Positions 10,723 through 22,624 of a stretch of 64,000 nucleotides of DNA are shown piece by piece. Position 1 is the stretch's first letter; every line of letters begins with the position of its first letter. The stretch comes from Microdochium bolleyi (taxonomy: Eukaryota; Ascomycota; Sordariomycetes; Xylariales; Microdochiaceae), in contig KQ964245.1 in NCBI GenBank assembly GCA_001566295.1, positions 1,059,524 through 1,123,523 of the forward strand, in the 5' to 3' direction. The translations under genes and the position numbers were made by a program. A model generated the notes under the pieces. It saw only the letters and a program-made list of their open reading frames with translations. It was not told the DNA's origin and did not search any database.

Positions 10723-12508
10723 GTCATGATTTGACATTGTTGTCAGAGAGATCCTGCCACGCTGCACCCAGAGTCACCGGGGGAGGGCCGGACACGCAGA
10801 CAGCGAGGGTTGAATGCACGTGAATTGTCACCTGTGCCAGAGGCTCAGAGCTCAGCCGAAGTCCTGCGGAGATGTGCTTACGAGTCACGGTTTTCACCGA
10901 GCTGGCGGCTTGGCAGCGACGGCCTCCAGGTCGGCCGAGTTCCCAGTGGTCCCCGGCTCGGGAGGCGCCACGGGCTCGAGAGACATGGGTCCAACTGGGT
11001 GACTGCGTAGTGAGTGGCACTAAGGCTGAAAGATGGGCCGTGTACGGAGTAGTGATGGGCGCTGTGCCAGTGTCCTCGAGTGGCCGCGGTGATCCAGAGA
11101 AGTCAAAGAGGAGTCGGGGAGGCGTCGACGACGAGGATGGCTCGGACGAATAGCCGGAAGCGGTGAAGTGGCTGCGGAAATTTTGGGGAGGCGCTGTGGA
11201 GAGCCACGCTGCGATGGCGCAGATTGATAAGATCAGATTTTCAGATCAGCGGGCATGCGGGGCTTGGCGGCACACCCGCCAAGCCACCCACGCCGCAGGG
11301 TCCTGCCTGCGACAGTATGCCGTGTGTCACAGACTGCAGGCCGTACGGATCTGTGCTCATACTTGGTCAGGTACGGAGTAGTGTCCGAGACCATTGGGTC
11401 GCGCGTCAAGTTTGAGTTCAGTTGTTGGCTTGAACGGCAGGCTAGCGGCAGCCATAGGATCCCTTGGTGGACGATTATGAGCTTCGTCGACTGGCAGTTA
11501 GACCTTCAGCTCGTTTTGTCGCTCATGTGCTTGCATACCGGGAAGCTGGCGCCTTGTTCTCCGAATATTGTCCTCTATGATGTGACCAGGCAAAGGAGGT
11601 ACTATCTATCATGGCTACCTTGGTACATAGCATTCTCCTAAGCTCTCGCTGAATGGCTGCAGATCACGCGCAGTGCTACGCTGCCGTTCTGCTATGCCAA
11701 ATAGGAGCACACCCTGAAGACGACCTATGATGTGCCCTGCCTGCCCAGGTAGATAGCTCATGCTGACATGCGCAGGGGTGATGGCTGGCCGCCCGATTGT
11801 GCAAATGTTGTCTCGTTTCTGGTGCGCCTAGCAGACGGCAACGCCGATGTCAATGGCTGGAAGGATTGGCTGTGTTACGTTGCACCGTGGAGAAGTTGAT
11901 CTCGAAGGACTACCTTCCTTTGCCAAGCCACAGAAAGAGCTGCCTTTCAAATCTCTCGCTTGTGGACCCTGATGGTTGAGGAGTGCTGTCTGCTTGAAAA
12001 TGCACTTTATACTTTGTGACCAGGAGAGGAGGATAACGTTGGCGTTGATCAGAGTTGTGTGGATGGCGATGACTCCTGATAACGACTTGAAGACAGTGAG
12101 ATTGTCGGTGTCATGTCGCACATTCAGCATGTCATGGCGACTTGGATGATCCATCCCGCCTCTAATTCAGCCTTCAATTGAGGTCCCAGCACACCCCATC
12201 CTGGCTTATGCCACCTACATAAAGACACTTGTGCAAATTCCTGCATGCCCCACACTGCACAAACCCGAGCACCAGCTCCACCCAGCAGGCCCAATTTCTC
12301 AAAGCCAACGACCGCCCGACGATATCGAAATCGACCTCACGAGACGACACAGGAGCTCAATCATCACGCGAGACCCCGCAGCACCGACACGGCCACGCTC
12401 CTCCCCACGGAAGAAGACCTCACTTCGACTCGTAGCACCGAACGGTAGTCGCGACAATCACCAGAGGAAAGAGCCCTGGCCAGCAGAGCAACCAACTAAA
12501 CACACATA

Positions 12509-12941
12509 ATGTCGTCCGTCCACCACAAGCCGTTCCGCCTCCCGCCCGTCAAGACGCTGCGCGTCCACGCGCCCAACGGCCGCAAGGAGAGGCCCTGCGT
12601 GACCATCATGTCCTCGGTACTCGGTATGTCGACCCGTCTCCTCACGCGGAAAAGAGCAGCCCTCTATCCATCTGTCCTGGAGCCACCGCCCCCCGCTCAG
12701 ACACAGCCACATTAAAGAGAACAGAATGCTAACCACCTCGAGCTGTGTGTGAAAAACAGCGTGCTGGGCCTCTGCAGGATACAGCACCTCGGCGTGCGCG
12801 CAGGTCGAGCAGGCCCTGCGCGCCTGCATGGACCAGCCGACGCCCGCGAAACCCCGGAGCAGCGAGATCAACTACCACCTGTCGCGCTTCCAGGACCGCG
12901 TGTCCCAGCCGGCCTCCAAGGCGAACAAGAAATCTAAATAA
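12509..12941 (+). CDS. mrp10: Mitochondrial small ribosomal subunit protein mS37 (Mrp10)
   Basis: A small twin-CX9C protein of the mitochondrial ribosome small subunit, imported through the Mia40 disulfide relay. Exons are 12509-12623 and 12760-12941, with a 136-bp intron in phase 1, giving 98 residues. The junction creates MSSVLACWASAGYSTSAC, and the four cysteines form C-VTIMSSVLA-C and C-AQVEQALRA-C, both with nine residues between. The tail INYHLSRF and the start RLPPVKTLRV are the conserved ends of fungal Mrp10. The intron sits just before the second cysteine of the first pair, so an unspliced reading would lose the motif. A Lys-rich end (ANKKSK) precedes TAA. Confidence 0.93.
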
Positions 12942-14183
12942 ACAAACAAAATAAAAACAAAATAGCCCGGAGGAATCAAAAGGCGGGAAAGTCTTCGATC
13001 TGTTGGTCTTATGAGGCGGCTGGCCAGTGAGACTGAAGCGCGAGGGGGGGAGGGAATTGTACGATTTATGGGTTTCTCGTATGCTCTTTTCTGAGCGCGA
13101 GGCGGAGGGAAATTGGGCGATCTATCATTTATACGACGACGCAAGATCTGGATTGGAAGGGAACAGCCACACGAATCACGACGACGACAAAGGCGGCGAA
13201 GCAGCACGACAATCAGGGAAAGGAAACATGCTCACATGTGGCCAAGAAACCCGAGAACGCAATCGCTGAGAGCACCACTCAGCGGAGTCACTCCGGGGAC
13301 TGGAGGAAAACATTTCCATCGCGTAAAAACCACCGGCGACACAGAAGTCGTCCTGCAACTTTCCCACACAGCACGGACGGCAATCACGGACGGATACTGG
13401 TGGTCCTTGGCGGTAAGCCTCTCAAAAGAGCCTACATCTTCGCCACGGCCGTTCCAAGACAAAGCCAGCATGGCCTCTGCAACGTACTCGAAGCCGAGCG
13501 ATCGTAGTGTACTTATTCGACATCCCCTGCACCACCTGTACATACCCCGAGGGGCAGCGCCGAGTTCGGACACACCATTGTACAAATAAATAAATAAATT
13601 AAACCACATCGGAGGCTATATCCACACCAAAAAGCTCGTTCCTCTACGGCCTGAGGGGCCAATGATCTGGTGAAGAAACGATGTTGACCCCTTGCGGAAC
13701 AGCGTATATCCGTCCCATGCCGTAGCGAGCAATCCGGATGCTTGTGTGTTCACGATGGGGATACACGTCCACGCCCATACGGTCTGCGACGCTGGGATTC
13801 TCCTATCTTGCCAGTCGCTTCAACGTACTATTTACTCACGTCGGAGGAGCAAGTCACTTCATTTCCTAATATAGCGAGATTGTACTTGGAACGTCGGAAT
13901 TCAATTATGCCATGGGAGTTAACTAGAAAGATGTGGTATCTTCATGATGCTTCGTCTAAGATGATCAGGGTAATGCGCCGCCGCATGTGTATGTCCAGCG
14001 CCCTTCTAGCCTCGAGTGGGTCTTTCTCAAGCCAAAATCTTCCGCGGGAGTGGAAATGTGCATGCGGAGGCATGAATGTGTGTATATGTATGTCGTGAGT
14101 GTGCAAGAGTGGTGTATAAGTCGTCAGTCTCCGGCCAGTATTAGTCCAATTTGTCGAGGGGTGTCCAATAGTGAAAAGGGGGA
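12942..14183. other. Convergent 3' intergenic region between mrp10 and cdc24
   Basis: A-rich sequence directly after the mrp10 stop (12939-12964, AATAAA-like) is a likely 3' end signal. An AAAT-type run lies at 13584-13600. Frames at 13.0-13.6 kb overlap on both strands and look random. Confidence 0.5.
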
Positions 14184-17100
14184 TCAGTTCACGTCTCCGA
14201 CGCAGAAGAGTTCGATCTCCCCAACCCCACCAGCGTACATGTTGCGCACCCCTTCCCGCCACTCCAGGAAAGCAATCTGGATATCATCGTCGCTCTCTAT
14301 GGTTACGAGGTCGCCATCTTCGTCGCTATACCTCAGTCTCAGGTTGCCCCTACCAATTGAGCTGTTGGTGAACCGAGCCAGCTTGGCGTCTATGCGGTCG
14401 ATGAGTGATTGATATGTTATGTTGAAGGCCACAACGAGTGTGACGTAGTTGCCGCTGTCGCAATTGACCTTGACCTTCAGTTGCGTGGGGATCGGAAGGT
14501 CTGGGCTGGACAGAAGACCACCGGGGGTCGCCGAGCCGAGCGCTGCAGGCACGGCCTGGTGGTTCTGGACACTGATGGGTTGCAAAGATGTCGATCCTTG
14601 ACTCCGATGCACAGGCTGGCTGGGAAACTGGACCATGGCGCCGCCGTACCCTCCACTAGTCGAGTTCATCCTATCTCGTTGCATACCAGGGCTCTGCGTG
14701 TTGGAGCGGATTGGGATATCCTGTCTCGGAGAACCAGTCTGTGATCGAGGGATGCTGGAGTCGTGGGCGGGGTGCAGATGTGATGGAATCCCGGGAACTG
14801 CAGGCACGGGAGTGCTGCTATTTGTCCTGCGACCAGGCTGCTGATTGATATCTGGCGTGCTGTAAGAGCGACTTCTCTGTTGCTGGGCCATGCTTTGTTG
14901 CGTCTGCGAGCCACGAGCATTCCTCCCGTAGCCATTGGCCGGCGAAGAGCCGTCTCTCGAGGAAGCGCGGGGTGCCGCCGGTGCCGTGTAGCGGTTGTTG
15001 TCCTCCCAGCCGGTCTGTGGCGTTGATGTTCGCGGGAACGGATACTGCCCGTTGCCAAACATGTTACTAGCAGTGCTGGTCCTGGACGAAGCTGGCGACT
15101 CAGCAGTGGGTGAAAAGTATGACTCGCCACCTCTTGGGCCCGGCGAATTTGCACCACCAGATGTCTGAAGCGTGAGGTTTGTCGGCGGTGCCGGAAGAGG
15201 GAACCTCGGTGGCGGGGCGCGGACGATGCTAGCCAGCGACTGTCCGCCGTCTCCCAGTGTGGATCGCGTTCGCAAGTTGGTGCTTGAGCCGTTTCGCTGC
15301 ATGACGCCGCCCGTCGAGCCGTAGTTCGGTGCTGTGAACTGCGGCGCACTCGGGTCTTCCTCCTCATCATCGTCATCCTGCTGCGCGTACGGGTTCTCGA
15401 TGTTGTTAACGTTGCGCATCCAGGCGAACTCTGGGTTTGTCTGCTCAGGGGCGACCTGCGCTGCAGGAACGTTCTCTTTCCTTTGGACGTCGAGCCCTGA
15501 AGCCCACTTCTTCATCGTCTCCTCGTTTGTGAATTTGACGACGAAGTTCTCGACACCAGGATCGCCTTTCCACCAGATCTGCACGGTATATGATCCCGGC
15601 TTGGCAAAGGAAAGAACCTCTGTAACATTCGTCATGAAGATTCGCCCCTTAAGCTGAAGCTTGTTGTTCTTATTGCGAGGGCGTGGAACTCCGGATTTCG
15701 TCTTGTCCTTCTTGTTCTTCTCCTTGTTCGGTATGATCTCCTTACAGCAAAGCAGTATATTTTCGAACAGGTAGATTTCGTACTGCGTATTGCGTTAGAT
15801 TTTTGTCATGCAGAAAGTGCCAGACATCGTGGAGGAACTTACCTCCTTCTCTTGATCGCTCCGCCCTGTGACGACCGTGTGCACTCCATGAAGGAGGAGT
15901 CGCCCAAACTGCTCGACCCGGTGATTCTTCCAGTCTTCGACTCTAACGATCAGTTCTTCAAGGGACTCGTCCAGGAGATCGCGGTCCACAGCTTCGTTGG
16001 CTTTCATGAGTACGCGTTCAGCAGATTCGATACCCCACGTCAGATCCTGCTTGACATCGGCATCGTCGCCGCTGCCCCTTTTCAGTAGTTCCTGCAGACT
16101 GTTAGTATCCGTTGCGGTCACGTGCTACATGAACAAGAAGCATGGTAACAAACCTTGAGAAGCAGCGGGTATTTGACCAGTCTCTGCATAGGCTTGAGTA
16201 AGAAGCCGTCTAGTGTATTGAAGTCACACGACACGGGATGATCGGCCAACCGGATCTTGTCCATCACCTGGTTCGCTGTCTGTGCCGCCTTGCGCTGATT
16301 CGCGATGAACGGGTGGTAGATGTTGAAGGCCTCCTCGTAGTTGACGAATGGCGCACCCCATCGTTGGGCAGCTGGTGGCATGGAGTTTGTTGTCTCGACC
16401 CGGATCAGGAAGCGTCGCTGGAAGTCCAAAATGGCGTTGATGTTTAGGAAGATTTGGTGGACGATATCGCCGGGGATAACTCCGCGCTGCTCCAGCGTTT
16501 TCTTGAGATCGTGCAGGTTTTCGAGATCCTGGACGTATTTGCGCTCGGTATTGACGAGCTCTTTGAGTATGTGGTCGCGCACAGTGACCTGGATACCACT
16601 TGGAGCGATTGCGGCGTCATCCTGATTCGGCTGGACGGACTGGAGCACGCCATTTTGTTCTCCTAGATCGAGTACACTGTTGACAACATTTGTGACCTGA
16701 GGACAAGATGGAATGTTAGTGATAATTCTTTGACTTTCAGAAGAGTCGAGGGGCTACACACCTTGACAAATCCCGTCGTGTCGTTGCCGAGTAAGTCGTT
16801 GATGACGAAACACTCTGGGATCTTGAGAACATTCAAGCACGCCTCGGCGAACTTGAAGACTGCGATCTTGGATCGCTTTGGGTCGGCACCGGCAACCGGG
16901 ACCTCGAGGGGCTTGCCTAGCCCCAGAGAGTTGTATGTGTGGACGAGTGGGTGCCCAGTCCGCAGTAGCGCCCAGAGGAACTCGACTGGGTCGTCGTCGG
17001 TGATAGGATCGTAGTCCTCAAGGTATGTCTCCTGGAAGCCCGGGACTAGGGATAGCCGTAACCGCAGCGAGACGCAGATCTGGTAAAGGGACCTGGAGGC

Positions 17101-17316
17101 ATCGGCCTTCTGGTTGATGATGTTGGCGTTGGCGACGACTGGGCCGCTGTTGCCACCTAACGAGGATAAGGAGGCGCTCGAGGCCGAGTTGTATGCTGTC
17201 GAGCCAGAGAGCTGGCTCGCGCGCATCTGGGACATTGTTAAGGCGGAGTTGTTGTTGGAGGACGCCGGGAAGACTGGGGCCGTATTGGTCCTCAGGAGGG
17301 CCGGAGCAAATGACAT
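14184..17316 (-). CDS. cdc24: Rho guanine-nucleotide exchange factor Cdc24
   Basis: Cdc24 activates Cdc42 (and Rac in moulds) at sites of polar growth and binds scaffolds and NADPH-oxidase regulators by its PB1 domain. Exons are 17316-16762, 16696-16154, 16091-15843 and 15782-14184; introns of 65, 62 and 60 bp all keep frame, giving 981 residues. Order: low-complexity N-terminus, CH-like domain (about 75-190, FQETYLEDYDPITDDDPVEFLWALLRTG), DH domain (about 225-405, LVNTERKYVQDLENL and LLKPMQRLVKYPLLLK), PH domain (about 410-560, EYEIYLFENILLCCKE), a long Ser/Pro/Gln-rich linker (about 560-880), and a C-terminal PB1 domain (about 884-981) with the acidic YSDEDGDLVTIESDDD loop. The architecture is exact for Cdc24. 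An extra 5' exon cannot be excluded. Confidence 0.96.
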
Positions 17317-20300
17317 GGCGACCTAAGCCATCCGCAGAGGCAGTATGGAGGGCGATTCTTGAGCAGGCCGACAAGGGTGCTGGCCACACGACAGAGAGGG
17401 TTCGTCTTTGTCGGTATTGCAGAAGCAAGCCCACGAGAGGGCAGAGCGACAGCAAGGTGTGAGCAACCGGAGGGATGGCGAAGTCGTGGCCAGGTCGTGG
17501 CGGGTCGACTGACGGCGGCCTGGGAGGAACGGAGGGAGGGGCCAGAAACGGCGGGGAGGCCCAAAGGAGAGCACGGGGGGAGGCGGTGATGGAGGCGGCG
17601 CAGCTTCCCTGGGCCGAGGCGGAGGTTTGTCGAGGAAATCAGGCGGCCAGCTGGGCTGTCGATCGGTCGGTGGGAGTAGTTGGAGGGAGATGGGAACAAT
17701 GCACAGCGACAGATGAACAAGTGCTTGATGGGGAAGCAGCAGAGGGGGGTGCAAGAGGGTGGGCAGCGCTCCACGCAACAAGTCGAGCTGCGTGCGACCC
17801 GGGGGTGAGGTGGGCTCGGGCGCCAGTGGATTCATGCGTTGCAACATGTACAATTCACGTCCTTGTGCTCCCAATACCGTATGCACTGGGAAAGCGACCT
17901 GACCCCGGCGTCTTCCTCTGCGTCTGCCGGCTGCCATGTGGCATCGCAGCTCCACGCTTGTTTCGCAGTCTTTGCACTTCTTGGCTCATCTCACGGGCTC
18001 TGGCAGTCGGCCTTACTGATACACTCCCAGCCGTGGTCGTGAATACCCAGCCAGCCCTGAGGTAGTCGCCCGCCCCTGAGATAGGCAGGTGTCGTTGCTC
18101 CTGGGCGGCACAATCAGGAGAAGCAGTGAAGGAGATTGGACTCCGAGGCCCCAGCTCAACTCATCACACTCCCGCTCCGCGCACAGCGACCCTGGAGCGA
18201 TGACTCGCTTGACGCCGGGGGAGCTGTCGAGATGGGCTCCTCGTCGCCCTGGGACCTACGAGAGCGTGCGCTTGGGCTTGACAGGCGACCAGGAGATGGC
18301 AATGCCGGGGGCAGGCCCGCGCGAGAGGGGCACAAGTGGGTGCTTGGGCGCCAATGCCAATCTGCCGCGTCCTTCGTCGCCTCGCCCTCCCTCCCCTATT
18401 CCAGGTTAACCGCGTCTGGGATTGGCTTCTCGAAGCATCAGGGGCCACGACATTCGACGCACACGCTCAAAGGCACATGGCCGCCTGCAGGTACGCGCAT
18501 GTATCTCCTCGATGACGGCCCTCTTCCGGCCTGAGTCTCCGGCGACCTGCGACTCTCGATTCTGGTCGAGGCGGCTGGAGTCTTCCCCGGCAGACATACT
18601 TCGCCAAGCCGGCCACCACGTCACCGCTGCGGGCGCCGACAGCACGGAGAAGGCCACCGCCCTGGGCAGCTCTATGTACCTATTGTACGCAGTACTCCCT
18701 GACTACTGTGAACCTAGACGAAAAGACGACCCCTATTCCTCATTAGCGTCACCAGCACGCAAGCGTGTCTCCTGACAAACAACAGCCAGGTCGCTGACGT
18801 CGTTGGCGAGGGCCTCTGATGATGTTCTGTGGCGCCAATGCTGCATTCTGTGGTGGTCCAACGGTGGTCCAGCACCGCCAGAGCTGCCGCATCCGGCAGT
18901 GCGTCGCCAGCACCCTGTCCCGGACCAAGTCATGGAGCCCTCCACCATGCACGCAGACGAGCTTGACAGCTTCCACAATGCTTCGGTCGCACAAGAGGAG
19001 GCTCTCCTGGAGGTGCCGACGTGAGGAATCGGCTAGTGCTGACCATCCCTTGCTTGTGCATTCGCCGCTAGGCTTTTGCCTCGCTTGGTGGTGCTGCTTC
19101 TAGAAAGATCGCAAGGTCGCCTGATGCCGAGTCCCAGGGAGGCGGCGGGTGGCGGGACGGCGTACATGGCATTATGCAGACTGCCAGCATCGTCAAACGT
19201 GAAACAAGTCAGGTCCCCGCGTCAGTGTGAGTGGAATCCCTCGTCCTGGGGGTGTGGAGTATCCACCGTGGGCTCATCTTGCCCCTCGCTCGGCCGGGCA
19301 GGCATGGCATCTGCAAACTTATTCGGGCCTTTGGTGTTTGCTAGAGACAGGAAAAACTTGATCAGTGCTGAGGCAAGGGGTTGCATCTTGTCCAGGTGAT
19401 CTGAGGAGAGCTTTTGGTGCTTGTGCGAAATCGTGGCTAGTGCTACAGGTTGGTCCTATCATTCTACCCGTTTGACCTTGCTGACTGGCGAAATCAAAAC
19501 ACACGGATCGACCCGGACAGCTGTTTCTCGGCAGTGCAGCTCTCCACTTTGGGAGTCTTGAATCATAGCCAAGATCCAAAAGTTCCGAGCATTCTGTCCA
19601 AAGAAACACCGACCGGCTGTTGCTCTCGAGCTGTCGACCAGAGATAACTCTTTGAACCACGCAGTCAGTCGTTTTTTCAGCTACTGCAGGATGGACAAGA
19701 CGCTCGCCTGCCGGAGTCGAGGGCGGCGTTGTCCCGACTTGCTGCACGTGTTTCTTCTAGTTCTGTCTTGTCAGCCGCGAACCAGACTGTTCCTTGAGCA
19801 CTTTTGGTGGCACCCACTGCCCAGATCTTTTGCTCCGTATGATCGGCAGTTGCATACGCGCTTCTGCCCCCCTGCATATCAACTCTACCTCAGAGCACAT
19901 GCTCGTCTGACTACTGCAGGTTACTGCCTCCTTCAAAGATGCCATGATCGTTGTGTTTCACCATTTCCTAAAGCTATCTTTACTCTGCTTCGAAAGGCAA
20001 TATGACGTCGATGCCATTATCCTGGAAGACTTTATCGGGTGGTGTCTCTAGGTATGCTCGACATTATCAAGGCTGGCTCGCGACCTGTGGATGATTTGGG
20101 GTGGAGATGTAGCCGAGCGTTCATCATGCACTTACACCAGCTCGGTTTAGTCTCGATGTCCAACTACGATCGGCTACAGACGGCTATGTAGTGATCTTCG
20201 ACACGGCTGAGCTTCTTCGTCTCTGTTAATCAATACCCAGACATGTCACTTCAATAACCACATTGATATTATTTCTCTTCTCTTCGAGAGCAAACAGGTA

Positions 20301-21427
20301 TATATGGACCGACGTCCGAGCGTAGCCCTGAAAACCCACGTGGTTGGCACGCAATGCAACCCTGCAGCCGGCACAATTGGCCGACTCTGCGTCGATCAGC
20401 CTACCGGGTTGTTTCGAAACATGCAGCCTCCTCCGAGATACTACTACTTCCTGCACATGCCTGCATAGCCGGCATAGGCCCCAGTAGCTCTGCTGCATCC
20501 TGCCGTCTCTCTCACTCTGCATCACCCGCGTCCATGGAGACACTGACGTGCCAGCGTGGCCGCCTTAAAGCTCCAACATGCATTGCTTCCTGTTGGGTGG
20601 CCTCGGGACACTTGCGGCCGTAGTATACTACACCGTTCTTGCCGAAGCCCCGACATCGGACGTGAGGCAAGCTAGTATCATGTCCAATGCTGACGGCGCC
20701 AGGGTAAGCAGCTTTCAGATCTGACACGGGTAGTTCATAGTACATATATCGGATGCTGTGTGCGTGTAAGGTATTGCACATGTCTCGATCCTGTTGCTAT
20801 GAGCGCCTAAGCTTATATTCTTGACGCAATCCGAATCCCAATACCATAACTTCCCAAGGCTGAACTTTCTGCTCCTCAATCTACTCTCTGTCAGGAGGGC
20901 CGACATTTTCACATCTCCTTCCCCGTGAAGCTTCTCTCACCGGCTTAGAAAGCTACTCGCTCCCTCTATCGGTCACCATGTTCATGTCAACTTCACCACC
21001 ATCAGGCATTGCACTGCCTTTGATCCTGCCTTGTCACGTCCTTGCTGACTTTCCTCCTTGTCCAGTTTAATGAGCCTCCCGAGAGTCTTCCTGAAATAGA
21101 CACTTAGAGGCTTGTCACTGCGAGAGGCAACAACTGCCTACCCAGCATGGTGACTTGCACGAGCACGAATTACATCTAGGGCTGCAGACTATGGACGAGC
21201 TAGAGGCAGATCGAGAACCCAGCTCACATGGCCGTCAAAGCATCAGCACCACATACTGTCAAGCATGTCTTCGTTATTCTCTATATCATGACTTTTTTAA
21301 CCCCATCCTAAGAACAGGAGAAGAAGCATCGCCTCCCACTCCTTAGACACCACCTAGCAGAACCAATCATCTCGTCCTCTGTCTCTCTGTCTGTCTCTCT
21401 CTCTCTCTCATTCCGATTTCATTCTTC
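17317..21427. other. 4.1-kb intergenic region upstream of cdc24
   Basis: It holds the cdc24 promoter and leader (about 17.3-18.0 kb, CT-rich on the gene strand) and the 3' flank of the GH93-like gene. A (TC)8 run lies at 21394-21409. Many short frames exist but none shows a family signature or a convincing exon pattern. Confidence 0.45.
21394..21409. repeat. (TC)8 microsatellite
   Basis: Eight TC units, in a longer CT/GT-rich stretch just beyond the 3' end of the GH93-like gene. Confidence 0.8.
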
Positions 21428-22624
21428 TCAAACCTTAATGACGCTAACGGACACGACATTCGTCGTGCTCGGCGGCAGCCTGCCGCCGCCGCTGATCATC
21501 ACGTACCGCGGGTCCTGCTGCATGACGAGCAGGCTGCGCGTGTACGACGCGGCCTCGGGCGTGCTGACTTTTTCCCACGCGTCCTCGGCGCCGAGCTTCT
21601 TGTTGACAAACACCTCGGAGCAGCAGCCCGACGACACGACGATGGTGCCGTGGGGCCCGCCCGCCGGGGTCCAGACCACGTACGGCGACCCGTCGGGCAC
21701 GAAGGGCGTGCCGCTCCCGTTGTTGTCCTTGTTCGCGATGCGGATCGGGTGGTGCGGCGCCGCGATGAAGTTCTCCGGGTCCTTGGACATGCGGTAGAAG
21801 ACGGGGAACGAGTACCCGTCCGTCTTGGCCGGGTTCGGCCCGCCGCCATACTCGTAGACGTAGATGAACTCGCCGTTGGGCAGCCTCGCGACCGTGGGCA
21901 TGCCCGGGCGGTCCGTGTAGGTCGGGTACGTCACGTCGTCCTTGACGGGGCCCCAGGTCCGCAGGTCCGCCGAGGTCTGGTGGACGAGCTTCTGGCCGTA
22001 GGTCGCGTTGTCGCGCTGGTCCGAGTAGTAGTAGATGAGCTTGCCCTTGTGGGCGAGCATGAAGGGCTCCCAGACCGGGGTGAGGCCGTTGTTGGGCACG
22101 GCCCGGCCGCCCGCGGCGACGTGGCTGACAAACTCCCACGTCGCGCCCGAGTCGGCGCTCGCGTAGAGGTCGAGCTGCGTGCTCGACAGGTCGGTCGGGA
22201 TCGAGGAGCCCGCGAGGAGCAGCGTGCCCTTGGGGAACTTGCCGATGCGCTCGGGCAGGACGTACATGCTCGGCTGGTAGCGCAGGCCGAAGCCGAAACC
22301 CTTGTCCTGGACGCGGGAGAGCTCGCGCCACGTCCGGCCGGCGTCCTGGGAGCGGTAGACGGGGAAGTAGACGGGCGGGGGCTCGGGAGAGTAGTTCTCC
22401 CAGGTCAGCAACAGGTCGTTGTTGGGCAACTGCGCGGCGCGGGCGTAGAGAACCCGCGGGTCCGTGTAGTTGTCCGGCGGGGTGAAGACGGTGAGGCTGT
22501 CGAGCGTCTGCGGGCGAGGGCCGGGGCCAGGCGGCTTGTTGGGGAGGACCGAGGCGGAGGAGCCGGCGAGCAGGGCGGCGGCTGTGGCCAGCGCCGTGGC
22601 GCGCGAGAAGAAGGAGCTGACCAT
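21428..22624 (-). CDS. Secreted BNR/Asp-box glycoside hydrolase, GH93 exo-arabinanase-like
   Basis: A single exon of 398 residues. GH93 enzymes are exo-alpha-1,5-L-arabinanases that release arabinobiose from pectic arabinan outside the cell. Residues 1-24 form a signal peptide (FFSRATALATAAALLAGSSAS). Asp-box motifs of the six-bladed propeller are SQDAGRTW (about 92-99) and SADSGATW (about 156-163), with a looser third at SADLRTW. Other matching segments are YRSQDAGRTW, LTPVWEPFMLAHKGKLIYYYSDQRD and DRPGMPTVARLPNGEFIYVYEYGG, which I associate with Fusarium Arb93-like proteins. Sialidase-like relatives share the fold, so the exact substrate is inferred. The frame ends at VSVIKV. A TATA box lies 87 bp upstream. 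Confidence 0.88.
   Translation of the reverse strand: MVSSFFSRATALATAAALLAGSSASVLPNKPPGPGPRPQTLDSLTVFTPPDNYTDPRVLYARAAQLPNNDLLLTWENYSPEPPPVYFPVYRSQDAGRTWRELSRVQDKGFGFGLRYQPSMYVLPERIGKFPKGTLLLAGSSIPTDLSSTQLDLYASADSGATWEFVSHVAAGGRAVPNNGLTPVWEPFMLAHKGKLIYYYSDQRDNATYGQKLVHQTSADLRTWGPVKDDVTYPTYTDRPGMPTVARLPNGEFIYVYEYGGGPNPAKTDGYSFPVFYRMSKDPENFIAAPHHPIRIANKDNNGSGTPFVPDGSPYVVWTPAGGPHGTIVVSSGCCSEVFVNKKLGAEDAWEKVSTPEAASYTRSLLVMQQDPRYVMISGGGRLPPSTTNVVSVSVIKV

Larger units (their letters stand above)
10290..12508. other. Divergent intergenic region between siderophore transporter and mrp10
   Basis: This 2.2-kb region should hold both promoters. It contains GATA boxes (10453-10458, 10714-10722, around 11225-11231) and two copies of GTACGGAGTA (11042-11051 and 11371-11380). 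The last 300 bases before mrp10 are CA-rich and look like its 5' leader. No gene is recognised. Confidence 0.5.

Noticed and set aside
17475..18065. Plus-strand frame opposite the cdc24 leader
   Set aside because: Gly/Arg/Glu-rich, antisense to a CT-rich leader; no domain and no matching exon.
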